Positions 38,843 to 47,507 of a stretch of 51,019 nt of DNA are shown piece by piece. The number at the start of each line of letters is the position of its first letter. Positions within the stretch are counted from its first letter, which is position 1. The notes below the pieces were generated by a model. The model ran no database searches, was not told where the DNA came from, and saw only the letters and a program-made list of their open reading frames with translations. Position numbers and translations under genes: made by a program. This DNA is from GWA2-66-18 sp964537395 (lineage in GTDB: Bacteria; Elusimicrobiota; Elusimicrobia; UBA1565; UBA9628). The stretch is taken from positions 1-51,019 of the forward strand of contig CAZIBN010000022.1 of NCBI GenBank assembly GCA_964537395.1, read 5' to 3'.

Positions 38843-40345
38843 ATGCTGATGCTCCTCGTCGCCGCCCTGATCGCCGCGAACGCGCTGTTCGTGCTGATGG
38901 AGTTCGCGCTCGTGCGCGTGCGCCCCGCGCGCGTCGAGGTGCTGGCGCGCAAGGGCGGCCGTCGAGCGGTCGCGGTCCAGGACGCGCTGGCCCGGCTCGA
39001 CGACTATCTTGCCGCCTGTCAGGTCGGCATCACGATCCTGTCCTTGACCTTGGGCTGGGTCGGCGAGCCGGCGATCGCGAACGCGGTCGAAGGTTCTCTC
39101 GGCGGCTGGGCCTCGATGCTTCCGCCGGTCGTCTTCCATGGCGCGGTCTTTGCGATCTCTTTGGGCATACTGTCGTGGCTGCACATCGTGCTGGGCGAGC
39201 TCGTGCCGCGCACGATCGGCATCCAGTTCTCCGAGGTCGTGGTGCTGTGGGGCATCCTGCCGTTGATGGGCTTCAAGGCGTTCCTGCGCTGGCCGGTGCG
39301 CTTTCTATCGGCCTCGTCGCGTGGCATCCTGCGCGTGTTCCGCGTCAAGCCCGCGTCCGAGGCCGACCACTCGGTCACCGTCGACGAGATGCGAGTCCTG
39401 CTGGGCGAGACCCAGGAGCGGGGCGCCATGCCGCTCGAGCGCCTGCTTCTCCTCGAGAACCTCTTCGATTTCGGCTCGTCCAAGGTCTCCGATGCGATGC
39501 GCCCGCGGGAACGGATCGCCTATCTGTCCCTGGCGCGGACCTGGGCGGAGAACCTGGCCGTGATCCGCGACAAGCGCTACTCGCGCTACCCCCTGTGCGA
39601 GACCGAGCTCGACACGGCGATCGGCTTCGTGCACATCAAGGATCTCGTTCTCAACGACGCCGGCGCGGAGCCGGACCTCAAGAAGCTGCGCCGCGACCTC
39701 TACGAGGTGCCCGACACGGAGCTGCTCGAGAAGTTGCTGAAGACCATGCCCGACAAGGGCGTGCACCTCGCGGTCGTGCGCGACGGGCTCAACCGCATCA
39801 TGGGCCTGCTGACGCTGGAGGATATTTTGGAGGAGCTCGTCGGCGAGGTCCGCGACGAGTTCGAGAAGGTGCAGGATTGGATGACGGGGGAGTTCTTCTC
39901 GCGGGCGGCCGTGGACGCGAACCTTCCGACGACGGAGCGCAAGACGACTATCCGCCACCTGATGGACAAGATGAAGGCCGCCAACCCCGAGCTCGACGCC
40001 GAGGGCGCCTTCGCCGCGGTGTGGGAGCGGGAGCTTAAGTTCGCGAGCGCGGTCGGCCACGGCGTGCTCGTGCCTCACGCGCGCCTGCCGGGCTTAAAAG
40101 AGCCTTTGATCGCGGTCGGCCGCTTCGCGAAAGCCCCGCCCTTGCCCACGCCCGACGGCGCGCCTCTGCGCCTGGTGTTCCTGATCTTGACGCCGCTCGA
40201 GACGCCCACGATGCAGCTCAAGGTCCTCCAGCGCATCGCGTCCCTGATCACGAACGAGACCTTGCGGCGCAAGATCCTGCGCGCCAAGACCGACGAATCC
40301 CTGCTGACCATCCTGCGCACCGCCGACACCCTCCTCGCGACCTGA
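38843..40345 (+). CDS. DUF21-CBS membrane protein fused to a PTS EIIA-like domain
   Basis: 500 residues. About 1-170: DUF21/CNNM domain with four hydrophobic helices (e.g. LVAALIAANALFVLMEFALV by segments), linked to Mg2+/Co2+ transport. About 180-335: a CBS pair (DAMRPRERIAYL; RYSRYPLCE; GIGFVHIKDLV style; LEDILEELVGEVRDEFE). In ordinary CorC/HlyC-type proteins a CorC_HlyC domain follows; here residues about 350-500 look like a type-2 PTS EIIA domain, with GHGVLVPHARLPGL carrying the phospho-accepting His and LVFLILTPLETPTMQLKVLQRIASLI by segments. Regulation by the PTS or by nucleotide binding is inference. A palindromic repeat starts two bases after the stop. Confidence 0.8.
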   Translation: MLMLLVAALIAANALFVLMEFALVRVRPARVEVLARKGGRRAVAVQDALARLDDYLAACQVGITILSLTLGWVGEPAIANAVEGSLGGWASMLPPVVFHGAVFAISLGILSWLHIVLGELVPRTIGIQFSEVVVLWGILPLMGFKAFLRWPVRFLSASSRGILRVFRVKPASEADHSVTVDEMRVLLGETQERGAMPLERLLLLENLFDFGSSKVSDAMRPRERIAYLSLARTWAENLAVIRDKRYSRYPLCETELDTAIGFVHIKDLVLNDAGAEPDLKKLRRDLYEVPDTELLEKLLKTMPDKGVHLAVVRDGLNRIMGLLTLEDILEELVGEVRDEFEKVQDWMTGEFFSRAAVDANLPTTERKTTIRHLMDKMKAANPELDAEGAFAAVWERELKFASAVGHGVLVPHARLPGLKEPLIAVGRFAKAPPLPTPDGAPLRLVFLILTPLETPTMQLKVLQRIASLITNETLRRKILRAKTDESLLTILRTADTLLAT

Positions 40346-40347
40346 GC

Positions 40348-40425
40348 GGTGTCAGGCTTACCGGTATTTGCAGTATTTCAGCAAGTTGCCGGATAAATAC
40401 TGCAAATACCGGTAAGCCTGACACC
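40348..40425. repeat. Palindromic repeat, GGTGTCAGGC type
   Basis: 30-base perfect arms around an 18-base loop. The arms are identical to the two separated arms that flank the MazG-like gene (13735-13764, 14145-14174). It lies between the DUF21-CBS and hemE genes. Confidence 0.93.
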
Positions 40426-40442
40426 GGCTGGGATCTAAGTGG

Positions 40443-40448
40443 TATTAT
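40443..40448 (+). promoter_or_regulatory. -10 box TATTAT, six bases before ATG
   Basis: TATTAT, six bases, hemE ATG at 40455. It begins 17 bases after the palindromic repeat; the arm's CTGACA (40418-40423) is 19 bases upstream, a long but possible -35. Confidence 0.45.
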
Positions 40449-40454
40449 GGGGTT

Positions 40455-41483
40455 ATGGCTAACGAAACCCTGCGCTTTTTGCGTGCTTGCCGGTCCCAGC
40501 CCGTTGACGCGACGCCCGTCTGGTTCATGCGCCAGGCCGGACGCTACATGTCGGAGTACCGCGAGCTGCGCAAGACGCATTCAATCCTCGCGCTCGCGAA
40601 GACGCCGGAGCTCGCCTGCGAGGTGACCTTGCAGCCGGTGCGAGCGTTGCCCATCGACGCCGCGATCTTGTTCGCCGACATTTTATTGGTTCTTGAGCCG
40701 ATGGGGCTCAAGCTCAAGTTCGCGCCCGGGCCGAGCATCTCCAACCCCGTGCGCACCGAGGCCGACATCAAGCGCCTGAAGGTCAAGGGCGCGGCCGCCG
40801 AGCTCGACTGCGTGTTCCAGGCCGTGAAGTTGATCCGCCGCGAGACCGAGGGCAAGGTCGGCCTGATCGGCTTCGCGGGTGCTCCGTTCACCGTCGCGAG
40901 CTACATGATCGAGGGCGGCCACTCCGACCACTACAAGCTCACCAAGGCGATGATGACCGACCGCCCCGATCTGTGGGACCTGCTGATGCGCAAGGTCCGG
41001 ACCGTCACAGCCGAATATCTTGAAGCTCAGGTCGCGGCCGGCGCGCAGGCCGTCCAGCTGTTCGACTCGTGGGTCGGCGTGCTCTCGCCCGACCAGTACC
41101 GGCGCTACGTGCGCCCGCACTCGAAGTGGATCCTCGATCGTCTGGAGAAATCGGGCGTGCCCGTCATCTCCTTCGGCACGGACACCAACGGGTTCCTGGA
41201 GGATTTCGCCTCGGCGGGCGGCTCCGTGATCGGCGTGGACTGGCGCATCGACATGGACGTGGCGCGGCGCCGCATCGGCAATAAAGCCGTGCAAGGCAAC
41301 CTCGATCCGATCCTGCTTTTCTCGGGGAAGAAAGCGCTCAAGGCCGCGGTCAAGGACATCATCGACCGCAACGGCGGCCGCAAAGGGCATATCTTCAACC
41401 TCGGCCACGGGATCTTGCCGACCACCCCCGTGGACGTCGTCCATCAGGTCGCGGATTGGGTCCACGAGTTCAGCTCGCGATGA
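40455..41483 (+). CDS. hemE: Uroporphyrinogen decarboxylase
   Basis: 342 residues, full length. Converts uroporphyrinogen III to coproporphyrinogen III. Hallmarks: PVWFMRQAGRYMSEYRELR (substrate-binding Arg loop), ILFADILLVLEPMG with the key Asp, GFAGAPFTVASYMIEG, and FNLGHGILPTTPVDVV. It is first in an operon with hemY (ATGA overlap), mgtC, rlmN and a GAF protein. No other haem gene is in the window, so the intervening oxidase step (hemF/hemN) must be elsewhere. Confidence 0.97.
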   Translation: MANETLRFLRACRSQPVDATPVWFMRQAGRYMSEYRELRKTHSILALAKTPELACEVTLQPVRALPIDAAILFADILLVLEPMGLKLKFAPGPSISNPVRTEADIKRLKVKGAAAELDCVFQAVKLIRRETEGKVGLIGFAGAPFTVASYMIEGGHSDHYKLTKAMMTDRPDLWDLLMRKVRTVTAEYLEAQVAAGAQAVQLFDSWVGVLSPDQYRRYVRPHSKWILDRLEKSGVPVISFGTDTNGFLEDFASAGGSVIGVDWRIDMDVARRRIGNKAVQGNLDPILLFSGKKALKAAVKDIIDRNGGRKGHIFNLGHGILPTTPVDVVHQVADWVHEFSSR

Positions 41484-42922
41484 GACCCGGAAGGCCGATC
41501 CCGACGAAGCGGGTCATCGTCCTCGGCGGCGGGATCTCAGGCCTCGTCGCGGCCTATGAGCTCGTCAAGCGCGGCCATCCGATCGAGGTGACGGTGCTCG
41601 AGGCCGCGCCGGCCCTCGGCGGCAAGATCCGTTCCGAATCGATCGACGGGCAGACGTTCGAGACCGGCCCCGACAGCTTTCTGACCACCAAGCCCGAGAT
41701 GCTCGAGCTCGTGCGCGAGCTCGGTCTCGAAGGCGACCTGACCGGCACCGGCCCTGACGCCGGCTTCGACATCCTCCTCGGCGGCCGCTTCGTCCCGATG
41801 CCCGCGGGCATGAACCTGATCGCGCCGACGCGCATCCTCCCGTTCGCTCTCACGAGCCTGTTCACGCCGGCCGCGAAGCTGCACATGGCCCTCGAGCCTC
41901 TTCGACCGACGCGCAAGGACGGCGTCGACGAGTCTCTGGCCGATTTCACGCGTCGCCGTCTGGGGGCGGAGGCCCTCGAGCGCCTCGTCGGCCCCATGCT
42001 CGCCGGCATCTACGCCGGCGACCCGGAACGCATGAGCGTGCGCAGCACCTTCCCGCAGCTGCTCGAGATGGAGAAGAAGGGCGGGCTGGTGAAGTCCATG
42101 TGGCTGGGCTGGCTTGGGACCAAGCGCCCGGCGCGCCGCGACGGCCTCACGACCTTCGTGACGCTGAAGGGCGGCCTGTCGAAGGTCGTCGACGCCTTGC
42201 AGCGCCGCCTGCCGCCGCGCAGCGTGCGCACCGACTGCCCCGCGCAGGCCCTGCGCCGCCGCGACGGGCATTGGGAGGTCGTCACGCCAAACTCGGTCCT
42301 CGAGGCAGATTCCATTATATCCGCCCTGCCCGCGTCCGCGTTCGCCGACGTCGTCGAAGGGCTCGACCCCGAGCTCGCGATGCGCCTGCGCGAGATCCCC
42401 TTCTCGTCGACTGCGACCTCCGTCCTGATCTACGACGACAAGGACGTGCCGAACCGGCCGAAGGGCTTCGGCTTCCTCGCCCCCAAGGGGGAAGGCCTGA
42501 CGGTGACGGCCGCCACGTATTCCTCGGCGAAGTTCCCGGGCCGCGCGGTCGCGGGCCGCACGACGGTCCGCGCCTTCATCGGCGGGGTGGGCCGCGAGGC
42601 CGATGCCGAGAGCGCGATCACGCGGCTCGAGTCGCGCGTGCGGGCCGATATCGACAAGGTTCTGGACCTGAAGGGCGCGGCGCCGTTGGCCCAGCGCACC
42701 ACGCGCTGGATCAAGGCCAACCCGCAGTACGAGGTCGGCCACTCGCGCCGGCTCGACCGCATCAGCTCGTGCCTGAAAAGCCACCAAAGCCTGATCCTCG
42801 CCGGCGCTTCGTACTGCGGCGTGGGGCTGCCCGACGGCGTGCGCTCCGGGCGGCGCGCCGCGGAGCTCGTTTTCGCCGGTTCACGGAGGAGCCATGATGT
42901 CGTTCGACCAGGACTTGCTTAG
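41480..42922 (+). CDS. hemY: Protoporphyrinogen oxidase (HemY/HemG type, FAD)
   Basis: 480 residues. Oxidises (copro/proto)porphyrinogen to the porphyrin using FAD. VIVLGGGISGLVAAYEL is the dinucleotide-binding motif, followed by EAAPALGGKIRSE, FETGPDSFL, PMLAGIYAGDPERMSV and a C-terminal FAD loop LILAGASYCGVGLPDGVRSGRRAAEL by segments. Whether it makes protoporphyrin or coproporphyrin cannot be read from the sequence. The ATG overlaps the hemE stop (ATGA). Its last 29 bases overlap the mgtC start. Confidence 0.94.
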   Translation: MRPGRPIPTKRVIVLGGGISGLVAAYELVKRGHPIEVTVLEAAPALGGKIRSESIDGQTFETGPDSFLTTKPEMLELVRELGLEGDLTGTGPDAGFDILLGGRFVPMPAGMNLIAPTRILPFALTSLFTPAAKLHMALEPLRPTRKDGVDESLADFTRRRLGAEALERLVGPMLAGIYAGDPERMSVRSTFPQLLEMEKKGGLVKSMWLGWLGTKRPARRDGLTTFVTLKGGLSKVVDALQRRLPPRSVRTDCPAQALRRRDGHWEVVTPNSVLEADSIISALPASAFADVVEGLDPELAMRLREIPFSSTATSVLIYDDKDVPNRPKGFGFLAPKGEGLTVTAATYSSAKFPGRAVAGRTTVRAFIGGVGREADAESAITRLESRVRADIDKVLDLKGAAPLAQRTTRWIKANPQYEVGHSRRLDRISSCLKSHQSLILAGASYCGVGLPDGVRSGRRAAELVFAGSRRSHDVVRPGLA

Positions 42923-43535
42923 CCTTTTCGTCGCCCTCACCCTCGGGGCCTTCATCGGCCTCGAGCGCGAGCTGAGCGATAAGGCCGCGGGTCTGCGCAC
43001 CAACATCCTGATCTGCGTCGGCTCGTGTTTGTTCGCGATCCTCTCGCGAACGCTCGCCACGGCCGCCGGCACCGATGTGACCCGCATCGCCGCGCAGATC
43101 GTCTCGGGCATCGGCTTCCTCGGCGCCGGCGCGATCATGCGGGACGGCGAGCAGGTCACGGGCCTGACCACGGCCGCGACGATCTGGGTCGTCGCCGCGA
43201 TCGGCGTCACCGTCGGCTTCGGCTTCTACGCCCTCGCCGCCGTGACCGCCGTGATGACCTTGGTCGTCCAGGGCGTGTTCCCGCACCTCGACACGATGAT
43301 CGACGAGCTCCGCCAGCGGCACACATTCAAGATCACCTCGGACCTCGACGACGAGGGCCTCGAGGCGATCAAGACCATCTTCCGCAACGCCGATGTGAAG
43401 GTCCTGCGCCGCAAGCTGATGAAGCGCGCGAACCTGTACTACAGCGAGTGGTACGTCGCCGGCCCGCGCCTCGAGCAGAAGAACGTCGTGCGCATGCTCC
43501 TCGACAACAAGCACGTGCGGGAGCTCACTTACTGA
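42894..43535 (+). CDS. MgtC/SapB-family membrane protein
   Basis: 213 residues. N-terminal membrane domain with the MgtC signature GAFIGLERELSDKAAGLRTNILICVGSCLFAILS by segments, then IVSGIGFLGAGAIMRDGEQVTGLTTAATIWVVAAIGV by segments, four to five helices in all. The C-terminal 80 residues are a cytoplasmic ACT-like domain (KITSDLDDEGLEAIKTIF). The family is linked to magnesium stress and inner-membrane regulation. GGAGGAG seven bases upstream of ATGATG; the gene overlaps hemY and its TGA shares one base with the rlmN ATG. Confidence 0.9.
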   Translation: MMSFDQDLLSLFVALTLGAFIGLERELSDKAAGLRTNILICVGSCLFAILSRTLATAAGTDVTRIAAQIVSGIGFLGAGAIMRDGEQVTGLTTAATIWVVAAIGVTVGFGFYALAAVTAVMTLVVQGVFPHLDTMIDELRQRHTFKITSDLDDEGLEAIKTIFRNADVKVLRRKLMKRANLYYSEWYVAGPRLEQKNVVRMLLDNKHVRELTY

Positions 43536-44572
43536 TGGACGCGGCCAAGGTCCAGACGGCGTTGACGGCCCTCGGCCAGCCGAAGTTCCGCTGGGACCAG
43601 GTCCGTCAGGCCGTGTTCGGACAGGCCGTATCCTCGTGGGACGAGATCGCGGTCCTGCCGGCTGAGACTCGCCGCGCTTTGTCGGAAAAGCTCCCGTTCA
43701 TGAGCGCGCGCGAGCGCCGCGTGGACGTTTCGAGCGACGGGCGCGCCCACAAGGCCCTGCTCGATCTGCATGACGGACGCGTCGTCGAGACCGTCCTCCT
43801 GCGTCCGAGCGACACGCGCTGGACCACCTGCATCTCCTCTCAGGTCGGCTGCGCGGTCGCCTGCACGTTCTGCGCGACGGGGCTTATGGGCCTTACGCGC
43901 AGCCTCACACCTGAGGAGATCACGGATCAGGTCTTGTTCTGGCGGCAGTACATGGCCAAGAAGGGCCTCCCGGGACGGCTCGACAACGTCGTATACATGG
44001 GGATGGGGGAACCTTTTGCGTGCTACGAGCAGGTCTCGGCAAGCTTGAAGATACTGCTCGATCAGAAGCAATTCGGGATCGGCGCGCGGCACATCTCGGT
44101 GTCCACGTCGGGGGTAGCACCCAAGATCGCTCTGTTCGGCCGCGATTTCCCGCAGGTCAACCTCGCGATCTCCCTTCACGCCGCGACCGACGAGCTGCGC
44201 ACGCGCCTCGTGCCGATGAACAAGGCGTTCGATCTCGCCGCGCTCGCCGATTCGCTCAAGGAGTACATCGGCTCCACGAACCGGAAGATATTCTTCGAGT
44301 ATGTCCTGCTGAAAGGGGAGAACGACCGCCCCGAGGACGCCGACGCGCTCGTGAAATGGCTCGACGGCGTGGGCCCCAAAGAGCTGCTTCACGTCAACCT
44401 GATCGTGTTCAATCAGACTGACACGCCGCACAAGCCGACCGACGAGAGAGACGCGCGTGAATTCCAGGCGCGCATGCTCGCGGGCGGCTATAAGTCCACG
44501 GTCCGACAGAATCTCGGGCGCGACATCGACGGGGCCTGCGGACAGCTGGTGGTATTGGAGAAGGCGAAATGA
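43535..44572 (+). CDS. rlmN: Dual-specificity 23S rRNA/tRNA adenine C2 methyltransferase RlmN
   Basis: 345 residues. Radical-SAM methyltransferase for A2503 of 23S rRNA and A37 of tRNA. The 4Fe-4S motif is CAVACTFC (C-x3-C-x2-C), with SQVGC before it; GMGEPFACYEQV, the ISVSTSGVAPKI strand and NLAISLHAATDELR follow, and the C-terminal catalytic Cys is in DIDGACGQL. RlmN rather than Cfr by its length and the N-terminal helical domain. The ATG shares its A with the TGA of mgtC (TGATG), so the much longer open frame upstream is a shadow. Confidence 0.95.
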   Translation: MDAAKVQTALTALGQPKFRWDQVRQAVFGQAVSSWDEIAVLPAETRRALSEKLPFMSARERRVDVSSDGRAHKALLDLHDGRVVETVLLRPSDTRWTTCISSQVGCAVACTFCATGLMGLTRSLTPEEITDQVLFWRQYMAKKGLPGRLDNVVYMGMGEPFACYEQVSASLKILLDQKQFGIGARHISVSTSGVAPKIALFGRDFPQVNLAISLHAATDELRTRLVPMNKAFDLAALADSLKEYIGSTNRKIFFEYVLLKGENDRPEDADALVKWLDGVGPKELLHVNLIVFNQTDTPHKPTDERDAREFQARMLAGGYKSTVRQNLGRDIDGACGQLVVLEKAK

Positions 44573-45051
44573 GCGACGAGTATCGGCAGGAGCCGCCCTT
44601 GAAGGACATCCGCGAGCGTCCTTCCCGCGCCCGCTACGACAAGATCAAGTCCACCCTCGACCTCAAGTGGCGGCGCCGCGCGCTTCAGAGCGAGCGCATG
44701 ACGCGCGAGCTCGCGGACCATCTGTGGGACGCCTTTGAGAACCCGTGGTCGTGGTGCGGCTTCTGGCTGCTTCAGCCCGACGGCAAGATGTTTCAGCCCG
44801 GCCCCGCTCGTCCGGCGCCGGCGACGGCGCCCATGCCTGTCGAGGGGGCGATCGCCGAGGCCCTGCGTACCGGGGACTCGAAGTCCGGCGGGACGACGAT
44901 ATTCGTGCCCGTCTTCGACAAGAACGCGCGCGTGTGGGCGGTGTTCGAGGCGCGCTCGTCCGCCCCGTTCGACGACATGGACGCCCGCTGGATCGAGCGT
45001 CTGTTCAAGCCGTTCCAGACGATCGAGAAGCTGCCACCTCAGCCCCTGTAA
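44569..45051 (+). CDS. GAF-domain protein, probably catalytically degenerate
   Basis: 160 residues. Residues about 45-155 resemble the GAF domain of free-methionine-(R)-sulfoxide reductases (NPWSWCGFWLLQPDGKMFQPGP by segments; STIFVPVFDKNARVWAVFEARS style; FDDMDARWIERLF). In active enzymes the loop after this strand carries the Cys residues; here it reads PARPAPATAPMPVEGAIAEAL with none. It may sense a ligand or have lost function. The ATG overlaps the rlmN stop (ATGA), and a 14-pair hairpin follows its stop. Confidence 0.65.
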   Translation: MSDEYRQEPPLKDIRERPSRARYDKIKSTLDLKWRRRALQSERMTRELADHLWDAFENPWSWCGFWLLQPDGKMFQPGPARPAPATAPMPVEGAIAEALRTGDSKSGGTTIFVPVFDKNARVWAVFEARSSAPFDDMDARWIERLFKPFQTIEKLPPQPL

Positions 45052-45055
45052 AATG

Positions 45056-45088
45056 GCCCGCCCGGAACCGTATAGGTTCCGGGCGGGC
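45056..45088 (+). terminator. 14-pair hairpin after the hemE operon
   Basis: GCCCGCCCGGAACC (45056-45069), loop GTATA, and its exact complement (45075-45088). It follows the GAF stop by four bases. No T-tract comes after it on the plus strand, though there is a TTTT on the minus-strand side, so intrinsic termination is likely but not sure. Confidence 0.5.
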
Positions 45089-45226
45089 GCTCCTGGTTGG
45101 GGTCGACGCAGACTGTTGTCGTTCGAGTCAGCCTTACCGCTGCGTCTAAGGAACATCGTAACAGACCTTCGTTTCTAATATATTTCGGCCGGCCCGGGGA
45201 CCGTGGAAGATTCGGAGAGGATAAGC

Positions 45227-45232
45227 CATACT
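45227..45232 (+). promoter_or_regulatory. -10 box CATACT, six bases before ATG
   Basis: CATACT, six bases, ATG at 45239. It favours that ATG over one two codons upstream (45233), which would overlap the box spacing. Confidence 0.4.
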
Positions 45233-45238
45233 ATGGCC

Positions 45239-46081
45239 ATGAAAGTCGCGGTGAAATTGAGCCCGCTTCTCGCCCTTGCGCTCCTGTCGAGCTGCGGCGA
45301 AGTGACGGTGCGCACCGATATCCCGTCCGCCTACGGCGCGCCGGCTCCCGGAACCTCACCGCTGGCGCCCGGCGAGACCCGCCTCGATCCCGCGATCTCA
45401 AATGCGCTCATCAAGCTCGCCGAGGACCGTCGCAATCTCAAGCGCGACCTGACGAAGATCGAGGGAACGCCCACGGCCGACATCCTGACCGTCGGTTCAC
45501 CCATCGGCTACGCACTCAGAAACCGCTTCCTCAACGTGGGCATCCCGCTCGGCGATGCCTTCTCCCATAGCACGGATCCCGCCTTCCGCGCTCAACTGCT
45601 CGAGCTGTCCAGGTGGGATCGCGACGGGGAGTCCCGCGCCGCGGCGCTGATCGCGCTGGCGCGCACGCACGATCTTAAGTATCTCCAGGTGTTCAACGAG
45701 GCCTTGATCCACCTCGACCCCGCGGTGCGCTTCGGCGCGCTCGAGGCGCTCGTCGTGTTCGAGCATCCGCGCGAGGCGATGCCGCTTCTGGCCGCCGCCT
45801 CCGAGCGCGACACCGAGCCCCTGCTGCGCGTGTACGCCGCCGCGGGCCTCGCGCGCATGGGCGACGTCGCGGGCCTGCATCGCGTGCGCGCGTTCCTGGA
45901 CAACCCTTCCTGGGTCGTCAAGGCCCTGGCCGCGAAGTATCTTGGAGAGATCGGAAGCTCCGAGGACTACGATCTTCTGCTCCGGCGCATCGATAGCGAG
46001 GTCGGCAATGACTTCGTCGTGGCCGAATACGCCGTCTCGGCGTTGAAGCTCTGGCCCAAGAAGAAGGCGGCCGGCAAATGA
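45239..46081 (+). CDS. HEAT-repeat lipoprotein, first gene of the TonB operon
   Basis: 280 residues. Lipoprotein signal peptide with lipobox LSSC (LSPLLALALLSSCG). The rest is helical, with HEAT/PBS-lyase-like units from about 130: AAALIALARTHDLKYLQVFNEAL by segments, RFGALEALVVFEHPREAMPLL by segments, RVYAAAGLARMGDVAGLHRVR, AKYLGEIGSSEDYDLLLRRI. It shares order and end (KLWPKKK against KLHPKKD) with the next gene, so the two are diverged duplicates. It is co-transcribed with exbB-exbD-tonB; a periplasmic scaffold role with the TonB complex is inference. Confidence 0.75.
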   Translation: MKVAVKLSPLLALALLSSCGEVTVRTDIPSAYGAPAPGTSPLAPGETRLDPAISNALIKLAEDRRNLKRDLTKIEGTPTADILTVGSPIGYALRNRFLNVGIPLGDAFSHSTDPAFRAQLLELSRWDRDGESRAAALIALARTHDLKYLQVFNEALIHLDPAVRFGALEALVVFEHPREAMPLLAAASERDTEPLLRVYAAAGLARMGDVAGLHRVRAFLDNPSWVVKALAAKYLGEIGSSEDYDLLLRRIDSEVGNDFVVAEYAVSALKLWPKKKAAGK

Positions 46082-46917
46082 GGACATCGCTCGCCGCCGT
46101 CCTCGTCATGCTGCCGCTCCTGGCCCGCGCGGCCGATCCGGTGCCGGTGAACCTGAGCCTGGACGCCAGCCAGTTCTTCTCCCTCGAACCGCTGACGATC
46201 ACCGCGCCTCGCGTCAAGCAGGAGGATCAGATCGATCCGCGCATCAACGCGCATCTGCTCCGTCTCCTTCAGCAGCGCATGGACGCGCGCCCGGACGCGC
46301 TCGCCTCGAGCGACGCCTCGTTGTTCAATCTCAGCCGGCTGTCCACCCTGACCGGCTACTCGCTCAAGACGCGCTACACCGAGATCGGCTTTCTGCTCAC
46401 CGAAGGCCTCGCCGGCACCAAGGACTATCAGCTCCAGCGCGAGCTCGAGACCGCGGCGCGGCTGTCGAAGAACGTGCAGACGCGCGCGGCCGCCCTCGTG
46501 GCCCTGGCGTACACGAAGAACATGCAGTACCTGACCCTCTTCCAGGGCGCGCTCAACGACCAGAACACGACCGTGCGCTTCGCGGCGCTCGAGTCCCTGC
46601 TCATCCTTGGCGATCGCGCGGTCCAGCTTCAGCTCGGCGGCTCCGCGCGTAACGACCAGTCCGTGGCCGTGCAGATCTACGCCGCGGCCGGCATGTGGCG
46701 GATGGGAGACAACTTCGGCAAGGAGATACTCCTGCGCCTGCTCGACCATCAGGACTGGTTCGCGCGCGCGATGGCGGCGTACTACATCGGCGAGATGGGC
46801 GGCGGCTACGAGTACCGGCGCCTCCTCCAATATCTGGACCGTGAGACGGATCCGTCGACGCGCGCGGAACTGGCGACCGCGCTCATGAAACTGCACCCGA
46901 AAAAGGATGAGCCTTGA
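46078..46917 (+). CDS. Secreted HEAT-repeat protein, paralogue of the preceding gene
   Basis: 279 residues, starting in an ATGA overlap with the lipoprotein gene. Signal peptide (LAAVLVMLPLLARAA) but no lipobox, so free in the periplasm. HEAT-like units: TRAAALVALAYTKNMQYLTLFQGAL by segments, RFAALESLLILGDRAV, QIYAAAGMWRMGDNFGKEILL, AAYYIGEMGGGYEYRRLLQYL. The pattern runs parallel to that of the preceding gene, indicating tandem duplication with one membrane-anchored and one soluble copy. Its TGA overlaps the TTG start of exbB (TTGA). Confidence 0.75.
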   Translation: MRTSLAAVLVMLPLLARAADPVPVNLSLDASQFFSLEPLTITAPRVKQEDQIDPRINAHLLRLLQQRMDARPDALASSDASLFNLSRLSTLTGYSLKTRYTEIGFLLTEGLAGTKDYQLQRELETAARLSKNVQTRAAALVALAYTKNMQYLTLFQGALNDQNTTVRFAALESLLILGDRAVQLQLGGSARNDQSVAVQIYAAAGMWRMGDNFGKEILLRLLDHQDWFARAMAAYYIGEMGGGYEYRRLLQYLDRETDPSTRAELATALMKLHPKKDEP

Positions 46918-47507
46918 ATAACAGCCCCTTGATGGCGTTGGCGCTCACCGGCGGAGGCTGGGTCATCTGGGCCTTGATCCTGAGCTCGATCGGCGGCGTC
47001 GCCGTGGCTTATGATCGCTGGAATCTGCTGAAGGAAGAAACGAAGGCGCTTGCGGCCCTGCGCCCTCTGTTCCTCGCGGCGCTCGCCGCCGAGGACCTCG
47101 GCGCCGCCGATAAGGCGGTGAAGGCCAACCCCGGAGCCACGTCCCGCGTCCTCTCCGAGCCGAACAATCTTCAGGCGGCGCTGTCGGACGAGAAGCGCCA
47201 CCTCGAGGGCCGCCTGCTGTGGCTCGGCACGCTCGGCAATAATGCTCCGTTCGTCGGCCTGTTCGGCACCGTGCTGGGCGTCATCAAGGCCTTCCACGAC
47301 CTCGCCGAGTCCGGCGCGGGCCCCGAGGTCGTCATGGCCGGCCTGTCCGAGGCGCTTGTCGCCACCGCCGTCGGCCTGCTCGTCGCCATCCCGAGCGTGC
47401 TGGCCTTCAATTTCCTGCAGAAGAAGATGCGCGACCTGCTCTCCGAAACGGAGTCGCTCGGCCTGCGCTACGCCTCCGTCCGGGCTCCTCATGCAAGCAA
47501 GCGATGA
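46914..47507 (+). CDS. exbB: ExbB/TolQ-family proton channel
   Basis: 197 residues from a TTG with AAGGA eight bases upstream and overlapping the preceding stop; an ATG at 46932 is an alternative that would cut six residues. One N-terminal helix (GGGWVIWALILSSIGGVAVA), a cytoplasmic loop, and the two conserved helices with APFVGLFGTVLGVIKAF and GLSEALVATAVGLLVAIPSVLAFNFL by segments. With ExbD it forms the proton-driven motor that energises TonB. The operon supplies ExbD and TonB next. Confidence 0.93.
   Translation: MNNSPLMALALTGGGWVIWALILSSIGGVAVAYDRWNLLKEETKALAALRPLFLAALAAEDLGAADKAVKANPGATSRVLSEPNNLQAALSDEKRHLEGRLLWLGTLGNNAPFVGLFGTVLGVIKAFHDLAESGAGPEVVMAGLSEALVATAVGLLVAIPSVLAFNFLQKKMRDLLSETESLGLRYASVRAPHASKR

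Noticed and set aside
43025..43534. Long N-terminal extension of rlmN
   Set aside because: It runs through the mgtC coding region in another frame and is Arg/Asp-rich without domains; RlmN is complete from the ATG at 43535.
45056..45088. Reading the GC hairpin as part of a palindromic repeat family
   Set aside because: Its arms share nothing with the GGTGTCAGGC or GGGGTC repeats; its place just after the operon end fits a terminator better.
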